From Vicugna pacos (Eukaryota; Chordata; Mammalia; Artiodactyla; Camelidae): a DNA stretch of 64,000 bases. The notes below the pieces were generated by a model. It had not been told where the DNA came from. It saw only the letters and a list, made by a program, of their open reading frames with translations, and did not search any database. Positions 10,341 to 24,072 of this stretch are shown piece after piece; position 1 is the first letter of the stretch; each line of letters begins with the position of its first letter. Both the position numbers and the translations under genes were made by a program. The stretch spans positions 620,001 through 684,000 of the forward strand of contig NW_027328875.1 in NCBI RefSeq assembly GCF_048564905.1, in the 5' to 3' direction.

Positions 10341-12241
10341 GGAGTAAAGGGCACCACATGCACAAGTGTATCCAAGGTTGGGGGTTATTTCATGTTTCCA
10401 ATAGTTATTTCATGGTTCCTGTTGGTTTCGGAGGCTTCAACCGTAAAGTGCTGACATGACCCCTTTAACAGTTTGGACTGGAAGTTTGCATTCTTTCTGT
10501 CTAGGTTTTCCGTAGAGCTGACAAAATGTTACCAAAATTGACAAGTCTGGCTTCTAGGTCGATACAGTGTGTTTCAAAAAATAACTTCATTTTCGTATAC
10601 TCCCAAAACATGTAAATGAATTCTGTTAAACTTCTTAAAGACTGCAAATGAGATATCAACACACTGTCAAAACAGGTGTCTTCGGACAATCCCTCCCACC
10701 AAGGCTGTATAGAAACAAAGAGCTAAGCAAATATCACATTTCTGTGAAATGTATCTGGATAGTGTTGATTCATCGATGCCCAGTTGGCAGAGAAGAAGTG
10801 CAACCTGCACTCACTCGCTCCCAGGTACAGAGCAATGGAAACATCCACTCACCCAGCCCTTGGCACAGGACACTTGCCGAAGAGAGGCCTGTTACTTCCA
10901 AAGACAGGATGAGGCCTCAGGACACCTGGAAGCAGGAGAAGGCAAAGCAGGGAATGGAAACCAGTGCAGGGTCTGACCCCTGGTGATGGAGCAACAAGGG
11001 TGAAACTCTGTTTACCTTGGACGCACACTCTCAAGCGGACAGGAGACATGGGATTGAAGGTGATGTGCTGAGATTTACAAGAGTGCACAGCAGATGCTTG
11101 GCTGACAGAACTCAAAGAATCCAGCGCAAAATATCCCCACAGTTGATTCTGAGACCAAGATCCGAGCTGCCAAATTTGAGGTAGCAGAGGCAACGGTCAG
11201 TGAGGGATAGGGCTACGGATGATGGCACACGCTGAGTCTCAGGGATCTGGAGTGCGTTGTGGGATGTGGTGGGTCGAATCAAGAGAGCAAACCGAACTGT
11301 GTACCAATGATAAAGCAACCACACTGGTCGCGCGGTTGAGATTACCGATATGTCCCATGGCCACACCCAGTGCATCTGCAGGACCAGGGACCAATTGGGC
11401 ATCTTGCCAATAGAGCACGTGTGGGGCTGAATCAGAGCTATCGTGCATCTGGTCTGAGGGATCCAGGGGGCCTTGGGTTTGAAATCAGAATGAAAAGCCT
11501 TAGGATCTGCTACATTCATAACCTGGGCTGGGATTATGGTTTGGTTTGAGGCACAGGATGCGCAACAGCTCTGTGGTTGCCTTCGTGCACCCGTGCCACA
11601 AGGATGAGAGGACAAGGAAGAGTGGTCCAAGTCCACAGCGTGAGAAGAGGAAGCATTTCCTTCAGCACTATCTCCCAAAAGCGGATGCTACATTTTGGAT
11701 GGCACCGGCACGGTACGGCACCGAGGACACCAAGGTAGGTCTGCGGGATCATTCCAGCAGGCCCTGATGTGTGACATCCATGGATGAGCTTCCACTGGTG
11801 TTTCAGTAGACAGAGAAGCTCTGGGAAGAACTGCTTTCATTGGGACATTCCCGTGGCACTACAAAGCACAAGCGCACTCTCAGTTTGCTTTTTTTTAAAC
11901 ACTCCAAAATGACATAGAGCAGAATGCAGAGCTGAGAACCTTTAGAAGCCTCATTTCCACAAGAGGAAGTGTCCTGCGCACTTTCAGAATTGTGAGATAT
12001 GCGTAACCGAAATGAAGTTATGCTAATCGAAATAGTATGGGATGTTCATCACAACAAATGCAACACCAGCAATTGGAGATATACCAGACAACACACACAG
12101 GAACAGAATATGGCATCAGTGTCTAGGAGAAGTTGTCCTCACAGAAATCCCATGGAATTGCGTAGAGACAAGAGTCTAAAATTTTCACTTAACAAAGCCC
12201 TAGAAGTCTACATTAGATACCTGATATTACCTGACCAGTAG

Positions 12242-13466
12242 AGATGAAGAAGTACAGTAAAAGAAACAGGAAGTACCATTTTCAGTTCCAAAGATATTGA
12301 AGGCCCAGAAGATAAGCTTTCCAACAACTAGACTGCAAAACGCTATCCAGACCAAGTGTTGAAATTGGAGGTCTGGAAAACCCTGAAGAACAACATTGTC
12401 TCAGAATCACAAAAGGCAGAATATCAGAAAAGGGGAAGAGAAAGTCTAAAGACGAGCCAAAAAATATCAGAAAACTCAATGGATGTGATCATATCAGGGC
12501 CAAAATTCAGCCCTTAGCAGACTAGATAATGCAGAGGGACGCGTGAATGACTGTGAAGACAGGGGAACAGAAATCCCTCGGTCAGAAGCAGACATAGGAA
12601 AGCAAGTGCAAACCAATGAAACATTGCTGTTGAATCCTGGGTTAAGACAGGGCATGAAAGACTAGAGTTCATAAGAGTCCCAGATGGAAAAGCAAGAGAT
12701 AAAGAAACAAAAACTGTCTGAAAATGTATCTGTAGAAAAATCAGACTGAAACGTGCTGAAAGCCAAGAAAGAATCATCTATGCGAATTCAGGGATTACAC
12801 AGCATCCAAAGGAGGTGGAATCCCAATAGACCTACCAGCAGCTGTATGATTCAAATCAACAAAGTTCACGAATATCCCAGTGATTTAAAATGCACCTGGA
12901 GGAAACAACATAGTCACAAGGGAACCTCCAGAGGGGTTTCAGCTGATATCTCGGCAGCAATATTGCAGGACAGGGAGGAGTGCCAGGACACAGACCATAT
13001 CCTGAATGGCCAAATGCTGCCACCTAGGGTAGCCTATGCCCCATGACCACCATTTCTAATAACGGCAGAGCTAGAGAATTCCACAGACCGGCAAATCTTA
13101 AAAGAATTCAGCAGTTCAAAACTTCTTCTAAAAGGAAGGTTGAGAATACTCCCCTGAATAGAAAAGCAGCAAGATGAAATGGAAAGAAGAAAACCATTTT
13201 TGGAAATGCAAGAAGAGCATGAGTGGCAAAGAAGAAACAAGAAGAAGGCAAGGAGGACATCAAAACCCTAAAGATGGGAGAGGGAAGCAGGAAATCATAG
13301 GTGATTGGAAGCACTCTCTTAAGTGAATCAGCTTATTGGACTCTCTGTTTGAAGCGAAAGGAGAGCTGCATGGCCTGACGTGTTTGCAAAACAAGCAAGA
13401 AGCAGACCAACAAAGAATCAAACCAACAAACAAGCACCAAAAGGGCACGGTTGGCTGACATCTACC
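12242..13466 (+). mobile_element. L1/HAL1 ORF1 relic, unit 3
   Basis: Identical to the unit 2 relic as far as compared; carries C at 13446 (unit position 2840). Confidence 0.72.
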
Positions 13467-15624
13467 AAGGGAATCATGATTATTCAAAAGAAAATACTCA
13501 AGGTGATGTCAAGGATCATTCAGCACGCATCGACCCAGTATCGCGGCTTGCATGTACTCAGCACACTTGTCTTCGGAAATCAGAGGCGTGCATTCATATT
13601 CGTAAATATTGATTCATAAGAGCATATCGTGACCTAACCCAAATGCCGATTTGGAATCAAATGGATTCCTAGTCCGTGATGTAGACTTGTATGTCTTCCG
13701 ACAGGATGAAGGAATGCCATATTCTACGCTACGTAGAGAAGAAATGTAAGAAGCCTATAACAAAGGCACGTAGATCTGCCAAAGTGTACTAAGAGCAAAA
13801 GAGACAGACAGTAAAGTGCACATTGGGGTTGGTTTCATTTCTTGGAATTTCAGCCCCCATGAAACAAATGGATCCATGTCCTGAGAGTGCGGGTGTTTCA
13901 GCAGAAATCAGGCGACGCATATGTATTCCGGGTGTACGGATATCATAGGAACATAAGTCTCCTTTAGAGGGTCTCTGTGTACTGTGAACTGTTAGAAAGT
14001 TTAAAGACGTGTGAAACCATCAACTAAAAAGGGACCCACTTCCCTCCATTGGTACTGTGCATACAGATCTGAGCAAAAGGAAAGAGGGAAGAAGAAAGGC
14101 CCATGGGACGCTAGTGGGTAGAATCACATTTACCTTAGGCACCTCTCGTCGGATGCAGCCCCTCCCCCAACACTGACAAGATGCAGCAGCCATTGGGGAT
14201 GGCAGGTACCGGTTGGATTCCAGGTGGAATGTTGGTGTGTACCGCGAGGCTTGTTGTGGCTGTTGGATCCTAGGTAACCGGGCAGAGTTCTGTGGGTGGA
14301 TCAGTGTGATGGAGGGGCTGCCGCCCTCTGTGGAGCTTGGCTTAGGTGTTTGGTCCGGGAAGCTGTGTAAGTTCGAGATACTGCTGCTGCCCAAAGACCT
14401 GAGTTCACAGGTCAGTTTCCAGAACCTTTCAGAGCAGACAGTGGAAGATCTGCCTGTCATCAGCTTACTGGTGAGGCTCCGAGGTCCTTTCAGACTTGCC
14501 CAGTCCTGGTGAAGTCGACTTTAGGGGAGACACGAAGAGAAGCTGGGCGAAAAGCTGGCTGCACGGATTGAGGAGAGATGCGAACACATGGATGAGAGAT
14601 GTTCTGCTACAATGGAGAATACTGGCGTGGAGACAGCTGTAGAGGATACCAGGCTCAAAAGACATTCATGAGACCTATTGATCCTCGCTGATACTGGCAG
14701 AAACATACGGAGTGCCAACGTGGACTTGAGGAAGTTCCTCAATTCTCTTCTCCAAGAACGGGTCCAAGGTCCCTGACATCTGCAAGAGAAGAGATGGCAG
14801 AGATGATCAAAACGCTCCTGTTCTTGGAAGAGGTCGTGAGAATCCACACGTCCCAAGGGGCATTCCCAAGCCATTCAGACCAGAATTCACCAAGCCCAGG
14901 TAAGCCTTTTCCCAGGTTTGGGCCTAGCTAGCAAGCACTTGCCCTTCCCTCCCCTCCACTCAGGCATCCATTTTGAAGGATCAGTACCTGAGCTGCAATG
15001 AAGCCATTACGAGAAGAGCAAGCCCCTCCTAGAATCAGACTTCCTCCAGCTTCACACTCTGTGAACAACAGTGAACTCCTTCAAGGTCAAATAGTCTCGG
15101 CTGAAATCGATAGGAATTGAATACTTAGCTCACACCTAGAAACGATGGCCTTCCGCTAGATTCAGCCAATGTTGTTTTTATGTCTTCCCTGGGGTGAAGG
15201 GAGTGTGGTAAGTCAGGGGAATCTTTGACTGAACTTGAATCTGTATTAGGCCTCAGTTTTTCAAGACAGTATAGGTAAATAGTACATGTCAGAAAGTGAA
15301 CTGTACTGTCAAAGTCGCCAGTGACATTAAAGACACAGCTTCTGTGGATCGTCTTTCAATTGAGTCAAGCCCCCGGGGGCACTATATCATGGGGGTGCAG
15401 ACTTGGTTGCGTTAAATGGCTTTACCCAACATGATCGGATGATTAATCGTTCTCATCACTGATAGAAGAACACCTGGTTCTCAATAGACTAGCATAACTG
15501 CAGCAGGGTTGTCCTAGCTATAATGCCTCTAGGTGCTTTTGGATTCAAACCTAAATGTATATATTTGGTTTGTTTCCTCTTGTATTTTCCTAGAGAGGGA
15601 TGTTACCCCTTGAAATGCCAACAT

Positions 15625-15643
15625 TGGCCAGTAGGTGTCACTG
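15625..15643 (+). promoter_or_regulatory. CTCF-like motif, unit 3
   Basis: Identical 19-mer in the same orientation and phase. Confidence 0.6.
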
Positions 15644-17544
15644 GGAGTAAAGGGCACCACATGCACAAGTGTATCCAAGGTTGGGGGTTATTTCATGTTT
15701 CCAATAGTTATTTCATGGTTCCTGTTGGTTTCGGAGGCTTCAACCGTAAAGAGCTGACATGACCCCTTTAACAGTTTGGACTGGAAGTTTGCATTCTTTC
15801 TGTCTAGGTTTTCCGTAGAGCTGACAAAATGTTACCAAAATTGACAAGTCTGGCTTCTAGGTCGATACAGTGTGTTTCAAAAAATAACTTCATTTTCGTA
15901 TACTCCCAAAACATGTAAATGAATTCTGTTAAACTTCTTAAAGACTGCAAATGAGATATCAACACACTGTCAAAACAGGTGTCTTCGGACAATCCCTCCC
16001 ACCAAGGCTGTATAGAAACAAAGAGCTAAGCAAATATCACATTTCTGTGAAATGTATCTGGATAGTGTTGATTCATCGATGCCCAGTTGGCAGAGAAGAA
16101 GTGCAACCTGCACTCACTCGCTCCCAGGTACAGAGCAATGGAAACATCCACTCACCCAGCCCTTGGCACAGGACACTTGCCGAAGAGAGGCCTGTTACTT
16201 CCAAAGACAGGATGAGGCCTCAGGACACCTGGAAGCAGGAGAAGGCAAAGCAGGGAATGGAAACCAGTGCAGGGTCTGACCCCTGGTGATGGAGCAACAA
16301 GGGTGAAACTCTGTTTACCTTGGACGCACACTCTCAAGCGGACAGGAGACATGGGATTGAAGGTGATGTGCTGAGATTTACAAGAGTGCACAGCAGATGC
16401 TTGGCTGACAGAACTCAAAGAATCCAGCGCAAAATATCCCCACAGTTGATTCTGAGACCAAGATCCGAGCTGCCAAATTTGAGGTAGCAGAGGCAACGGT
16501 CAGTGAGGGATAGGGCTACGGATGATGGCACACGCTGAGTCTCAGGGATCTGGAGTGCGTTGTGGGATGTGGTGGGTCGAATCAAGAGAGCAAACCGAAC
16601 TGTGTACCAATGATAAAGCAACCACACTGGTCGCGCGGTTGAGATTACCGATATGTCCCATGGCCACACCCAGTGCATCTGCAGGACCAGGGACCAATTG
16701 GGCATCTTGCCAATAGAGCACGTGTGGGGCTGAATCAGAGCTATCGTGCATCTGGTCTGAGGGATCCAGGGGGCCTTGGGTTTGAAATCAGAATGAAAAG
16801 CCTTAGGATCTGCTACATTCATAACCTGGGCTGGGATTATGGTTTGGTTTGAGGCACAGGATGCGCAACAGCTCTGTGGTTGCCTTCGTGCACCCGTGCC
16901 ACAAGGATGAGAGGACAAGGAAGAGTGGTCCAAGTCCACAGCGTGAGAAGAGGAAGCATTTCCTTCAGCACTATCTCCCAAAAGCGGATGCTACATTTTG
17001 GATGGCACCGGCACGGTACGGCACCGAGGACACCAAGGTAGGTCTGCGGGATCATTCCAGCAGGCCCTGATGTGTGACATCCATGGATGAGCTTCCACTG
17101 GTGTTTCAGTAGACAGAGAAGCTCTGGGAAGAACTGCTTTCATTGGGACATTCCCGTGGCACTACAAAGCACAAGCGCACTCTCAGTTTGCTTTTTTTTA
17201 AACACTCCAAAATGACATAGAGCAGAATGCAGAGCTGAGAACCTTTAGAAGCCTCATTTCCACAAGAGGAAGTGTCCTGCGCACTTTCAGAATTGTGAGA
17301 TATGCGTAACCGAAATGAAGTTATGCTAATCGAAATAGTATGGGATGTTCATCACAACAAATGCAACACCAGCAATTGGAGATATACCAGACAACACACA
17401 CAGGAACAGAATATGGCATCAGTGTCTAGGAGAAGTTGTCCTCACAGAAATCCCATGGAATTGCGTAGAGACAAGAGTCTAAAATTTTCACTTAACAAAG
17501 CCCTAGAAGTCTACATTAGATACCTGATATTACCTGACCAGTAG

Positions 17545-18769
17545 AGATGAAGAAGTACAGTAAAAGAAACAGGAAGTACCATTTTCAGTTCCAAAGATAT
17601 TGAAGGCCCAGAAGATAAGCTTTCCAACAACTAGACTGCAAAACGCTATCCAGACCAAGTGTTGAAATTGGAGGTCTGGAAAACCCTGAAGAACAACATT
17701 GTCTCAGAATCACAAAAGGCAGAATATCAGAAAAGGGGAAGAGAAAGTCTAAAGACGAGCCAAAAAATATCAGAAAACTCAATGGATGTGATCATATCAG
17801 GGCCAAAATTCAGCCCTTAGCAGACTAGATAATGCAGAGGGACGCGTGAATGACTGTGAAGACAGGGGAACAGAAATCCCTCGGTCAGAAGCAGACATAG
17901 GAAAGCAAGTGCAAACCAATGAAACATTGCTGTTGAATCCTGGGTTAAGACAGGGCATGAAAGACTAGAGTTCATAAGAGTCCCAGATGGAAAAGCAAGA
18001 GATAAAGAAACAAAAACTGTCTGAAAATGTATCTGTAGAAAAATCAGACTGAAACGTGCTGAAAGCCAAGAAAGAAGCATCTATGCGAATTCAGGGATTA
18101 CACAGCATCCAAAGGAGGTGGAATCCCAATAGACCTACCAGCAGCTGTATGATTCAAATCAACAAAGTTCACGAATATCCCAGTGATTTAAAATGCACCT
18201 GGAGGAAACAACATAGTCACAAGGGAACCTCCAGAGGGGTTTCAGCTGATATCTCGGCAGCAATATTGCAGGACAGGGAGGAGTGCCAGGACACAGACCA
18301 TATCCTGAATGGCCAAATGCTGCCACCTAGGGTAGCCTATGCCCCATGACCACCATTTCTAATAACGGCAGAGCTAGAGAATTCCACAGACCGGCAAATC
18401 TTAAAAGAATTCAGCAGTTCAAAACTTCTTCTAAAAGGAAGGTTGAGAATACTCCCCTGAATAGAAAAGCAGCAAGATGAAATGGAAAGAAGAAAACCAT
18501 TTTTGGAAATGCAAGAAGAGCATGAGTGGCAAAGAAGAAACAAGAAGAAGGCAAGGAGGACATCAAAACCCTAAAGATGGGAGAGGGAAGCAGGAAATCA
18601 TAGGTGATTGGAAGCACTCTCTTAAGTGAATCAGCTTATTGGACTCTCTGTTTGAAGCGAAAGGAGAGCTGCATGGCCTGACGTGTTTGCAAAACAAGCA
18701 AGAAGCAGACCAACAAAGAATCAAACCAACAAACAAGCACCAAAAGGGTACGGTTGGCTGACATCTACC
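17545..18769 (+). mobile_element. L1/HAL1 ORF1 relic, unit 4
   Basis: Private G at 18077. First copy with T at unit position 2840 (18749). Confidence 0.72.
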
Positions 18770-20927
18770 AAGGGAATCATGATTATTCAAAAGAAAATAC
18801 TCAAGGTGATGTCAAGGATCATTCAGCACGCATCGACCCAGTATCGCGGCTTGCATGTACTCAGCACACTTGTCTTCGGAAATCAGAGGCGTGCATTCAT
18901 ATTCGTAAATATTGATTCATAAGAGCATATCGTGACCTAACCCAAATGCCGATTTGGAATCAAATGGATTCCTAGTCCGTGATGTAGACTTGTATGTCTT
19001 CCGACAGGATGAAGGAATGCCATATTCTACGCTACGTAGAGAAGAAATGTAAGAAGCCTATAACAAAGGCACGTAGATCTGCCAAAGTGTACTAAGAGCA
19101 AAAGAGACAGACAGTAAAGTGCACATTGGGGTTGGTTTCATTTCTTGGAATTTCAGCCCCCATGAAACAAATGGATCCATGTCCTGAGAGTGCGGGTGTT
19201 TCAGCAGAAATCAGGCGACGCATATGTATTCCGGGTGTACGGATATCATAGGAACATAAGTCTCCTTTAGAGGGTCTCTGTGTACTGTGAACTGTTAGAA
19301 AGTTTAAAGACGTGTGAAACCATCAACTAAAAAGGGACCCACTTCCCTCCATTGGTACTGTGCATACAGATCTGAGCAAAAGGAAAGAGGGAAGAAGAAA
19401 GGCCCATGGGACGCTAGTGGGTAGAATCACATTTACCTTAGGCACCTCTCGTCGGATGCAGCCCCTCCCCCAACACTGACAAGATGCAGCAGCCATTGGG
19501 GATGGCAGGTACCGGTTGGATTCCAGGTGGAATGTTGGTGTGTACCGCGAGGCTTGTTGTGGCTGTTGGATCCTAGGTAACCGGGCAGAGTTCTGTGGGT
19601 GGATCAGTGTGATGGAGGGGCTGCCGCCCTCTGTGGAGCTTGGCTTAGGTGTTTGGTCCGGGAAGCTGTGTAAGTTCGAGATACTGCTGCTGCCCAAAGA
19701 CCTGAGTTCACAGGTCAGTTTCCAGAACCTTTCAGAGCAGACAGTGGAAGATCTGCCTGTCATCAGCTTACTGGTGAGGCTCCGAGGTACTTTCAGACTT
19801 GCCCAGTCCTGCTGAAGTCGACTTTAGGGGAGACACGAAGAGAAGCTGGGCGAAAAGCTGGCTGCACGGATTGAGGAGAGATGCGAACACATGGATGAGA
19901 GATGTTCTGCTACAATGGAGAATACTGGCGTGGAGACAGCTGTAGAGGATACCAGGCTCAAAAGACATTCATGAGACCTATTGATCCTCGCTGATACTGG
20001 CAGAAACATACGGAGTGCCAACGTGGACTTGAGGAAGTTCCTCAATTCTCTTCTCCAAGAACGGGTCCAAGGTCCCTGACATCTGCAAGAGAAGAGATGG
20101 CAGAGATGATCAAAACGCTCCTGTTCTTGGAAGAGGTCGTGAGAATCCACACGTCCCAAGGGGCATTCCCAAGCCATTCAGACCAGAATTCACCAAGCCC
20201 AGGTAAGCCTTTTCCCAGGTTTGGGCCTAGCTAGCAAGCACTTGCCCTTCCCTCCCCTCCACTCAGGCATCCATTTTGAAGGATCAGTACCTGAGCTGCA
20301 ATGAAGCCATTACGAGAAGAGCAAGCCCCTCCTAGAATCAGACTTCCTCCAGCTTCACACTCTGTGAACAACAGTGAACTCCTTCAAGGTCAAATAGTCT
20401 CGGCTGAAATCGATAGGAATTGAATACTTAGCTCACACCTAGAAACGATGGCCTTCCGCTAGATTCAGCCAATGTTGTTTTTATGTCTTCCCTGGGGTGA
20501 AGGGAGTGTGGTAAGTCAGGGGAATCTTTGACTGAACTTGAATCTGTATTAGGCCTCAGTTTTTCAAGACAGTATAGGTAAATAGTACATGTCAGAAAGT
20601 GAACTGTACTGTCAAAGTCGCCAGTGACATTAAAGACACAGCTTCTGTGGATCGTCTTTCAATTGAGTCAAGCCCCCGGGGGCACTATATCATGGGGGTG
20701 CAGACTTGGTTGCGTTAAATGGCTTTACCCAACATGATCGGATGATTAATCGTTCTCATCACTGATAGAAGAACACCTGGTTCTCAATAGACTAGCATAA
20801 CTGCAGCAGGGTTGTCCTAGCTATAATGCCTCTAGGTGCTTTTGGATTCAAACCTAAATGTATATATTTGGTTTGTTTCCTCTTGTATTTTCCTAGAGAG
20901 GGATGTTACCCCTTGAAATGCCAACAT

Positions 20928-20946
20928 TGGCCAGTAGGTGTCACTG
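20928..20946 (+). promoter_or_regulatory. CTCF-like motif, unit 4
   Basis: Identical 19-mer in the same orientation and phase. Confidence 0.6.
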
Positions 20947-22847
20947 GGAGTAAAGGGCACCACATGCACAAGTGTATCCAAGGTTGGGGGTTATTTCATG
21001 TTTCCAATAGTTATTTCATGGTTCCTGTTGGTTTCGGAGGCTTCAACCGTAAAGAGCTGACATGACCCCTTTAACAGTTTGGACTGGAAGTTTGCATTCT
21101 TTCTGTCTAGGTTTTCCGTAGAGCTGACAAAATGTTACCAAAATTGACAAGTCTGGCTTCTAGGTCGATACAGTGTGTTTCAAAAAATAACTTCATTTTC
21201 GTATACTCCCAAAACATGTAAATGAATTCTGTTAAACTTCTTAAAGACTGCAAATGAGATATCAACACACTGTCAAAACAGGTGTCTTCGGACAATCCCT
21301 CCCACCAAGGCTGTATAGAAACAAAGAGCTAAGCAAATATCACATTTCTGTGAAATGTATCTGGATAGTGTTGATTCATCGATGCCCAGTTGGCAGAGAA
21401 GAAGTGCAACCTGCACTCACTCGCTCCCAGGTACAGAGCAATGGAAACATCCACTCACCCAGCCCTTGGCACAGGACACTTGCCGAAGAGAGGCCTGTTA
21501 CTTCCAAAGACAGGATGAGGCCTCAGGACACCTGGAAGCAGGAGAAGGCAAAGCAGGGAATGGAAACCAGTGCAGGGTCTGACCCCTGGTGATGGAGCAA
21601 CAAGGGTGAAACTCTGTTTACCTTGGACGCACACTCTCAAGCGGACAGGAGACATGGGATTGAAGGTGATGTGCTGAGATTTACAAGAGTGCACAGCAGA
21701 TGCTTGGCTGACAGAACTCAAAGAATCCAGCGCAAAATATCCCCACAGTTGATTCTGAGACCAAGATCCGAGCTGCCAAATTTGAGGTAGCAGAGGCAAC
21801 GGTCAGTGAGGGATAGGGCTACGGATGATGGCACACGCTGAGTCTCAGGGATCTGGAGTGCGTTGTGGGATGTGGTGGGTCGAATCAAGAGAGCAAACCG
21901 AACTGTGTACCAATGATAAAGCAACCACACTGGTCGCGCGGTTGAGATTACCGATATGTCCCATGGCCACACCCAGTGCATCTGCAGGACCAGGGACCAA
22001 TTGGGCATCTTGCCAATAGAGCACGTGTGGGGCTGAATCAGAGCTATCGTGCATCTGGTCTGAGGGATCCAGGGGGCCTTGGGTTTGAAATCAGAATGAA
22101 AAGCCTTAGGATCTGCTACATTCATAACCTGGGCTGGGATTATGGTTTGGTTTGAGGCACAGGATGCGCAACAGCTCTGTGGTTGCCTTCGTGCACCCGT
22201 GCCACAAGGATGAGAGGACAAGGAAGAGTGGTCCAAGTCCACAGCGTGAGAAGAGGAAGCATTTCCTTCAGCACTATCTCCCAAAAGCGGATGCTACATT
22301 TTGGATGGCACCGGCACGGTACGGCACCGAGGACACCAAGGTAGGTCTGCGGGATCATTCCAGCAGGCCCTGATGTGTGACATCCATGGATGAGCTTCCA
22401 CTGGTGTTTCAGTAGACAGAGAAGCTCTGGGAAGAACTGCTTTCATTGGGACATTCCCGTGGCACTACAAAGCACAAGCGCACTCTCAGTTTGCTTTTTT
22501 TTAAACACTCCAAAATGACATAGAGCAGAATGCAGAGCTGAGAACCTTTAGAAGCCTCATTTCCACAAGAGGAAGTGTCCTGCGCACTTTCAGAATTGTG
22601 AGATATGCGTAACCGAAATGAAGTTATGCTAATCGAAATAGTATGGGATGTTCATCACAACAAATGCAACACCAGCAATTGGAGATATACCAGACAACAC
22701 ACACAGGAACAGAATATGGCATCAGTGTCTAGGAGAAGTTGTCCTCACAGAAATCCCATGGAATTGCGTAGAGACAAGAGTCTAAAATTTTCACTTAACA
22801 AAGCCCTAGAAGTCTACATTAGATACCTGATATTACCTGACCAGTAG

Positions 22848-24072
22848 AGATGAAGAAGTACAGTAAAAGAAACAGGAAGTACCATTTTCAGTTCCAAAGA
22901 TATTGAAGGCCCAGAAGATAAGCTTTCCAACAACTAGACTGCAAAACGCTATCCAGACCAAGTGTTGAAATTGGAGGTCTGGAAAACCCTGAAGAACAAC
23001 ATTGTCTCAGAATCACAAAAGGCAGAATATCAGAAAAGGGGAAGAGAAAGTCTAAAGACGAGCCAAAAAATATCAGAAAACTCAATGGATGTGATCATAT
23101 CAGGGCCAAAATTCAGCCCTTAGCAGACTAGATAATGCAGAGGGACGCGTGAATGACTGTGAAGACAGGGGAACAGAAATCCCTCGGTCAGAAGCAGACA
23201 TAGGAAAGCAAGTGCAAACCAATGAAACATTGCTGTTGAATCCTGGGTTAAGACAGGGCATGAAAGACTAGAGTTCATAAGAGTCCCAGATGGAAAAGCA
23301 AGAGATAAAGAAACAAAAACTGTCTGAAAATGTATCTGTAGAAAAATCAGACTGAAACGTGCTGAAAGCCAAGAAAGAATCATCTATGCGAATTCAGGGA
23401 TTACACAGCATCCAAAGGAGGTGGAATCCCAATAGACCTACCAGCAGCTGTATGATTCAAATCAACAAAGTTCACGAATATCCCAGTGATTTAAAATGCA
23501 CCTGGAGGAAACAACATAGTCACAAGGGAACCTCCAGAGGGGTTTCAGCTGATATCTCGGCAGCAATATTGCAGGACAGGGAGGAGTGCCAGGACACAGA
23601 CCATATCCTGAATGGCCAAATGCTGCCACCTAGGGTAGCCTATGCCCCATGACCACCATTTCTAATAACGGCAGAGCTAGAGAATTCCACAGACCGGCAA
23701 ATCTTAAAAGAATTCAGCAGTTCAAAACTTCTTCTAAAAGGAAGGTTGAGAATACTCCCCTGAATAGAAAAGCAGCAAGATGAAATGGAAAGAAGAAAAC
23801 CATTTTTGGAAATGCAAGAAGAGCATGAGTGGCAAAGAAGAAACAAGAAGAAGGCAAGGAGGACATCAAAACCCTAAAGATGGGAGAGGGAAGCAGGAAA
23901 TCATAGGTGATTGGAAGCACTCTCTTAAGTGAATCAGCTTATTGGACTCTCTGTTTGAAGCGAAAGGAGAGCTGCATGGCCTGACGTGTTTGCAAAACAA
24001 GCAAGAAGCAGACCAACAAAGAATCAAACCAACAAACAAGCACCAAAAGGGTACGGTTGGCTGACATCTACC
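22848..24072 (+). mobile_element. L1/HAL1 ORF1 relic, unit 5
   Basis: Majority sequence throughout, with T at unit position 2840. Confidence 0.72.

Larger units (their letters stand above)
5304..10606 (+). repeat. Array unit 2
   Basis: One private base, T at 10449. It shares T at 6723 only with distant unit 12, C at 9183 with units 3 and 6, and G at 9206 with units 3 and 11. It carries C at unit position 2840, as in units 1 and 3. Confidence 0.97.
10607..15909 (+). repeat. Array unit 3
   Basis: No private base found. It resembles unit 2 at 14486 (C) and 14509 (G), but resembles units 4 and 5 at 15444 (T). It is therefore intermediate between its two neighbours. Confidence 0.97.
15910..21212 (+). 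repeat. Array unit 4
   Basis: One private base, G at 18077. It is the first unit with T at unit position 2840 (18749), a state then kept through unit 12. At all eleven shared variant sites it equals unit 5, as expected of a recent local duplication or conversion. Confidence 0.97.
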
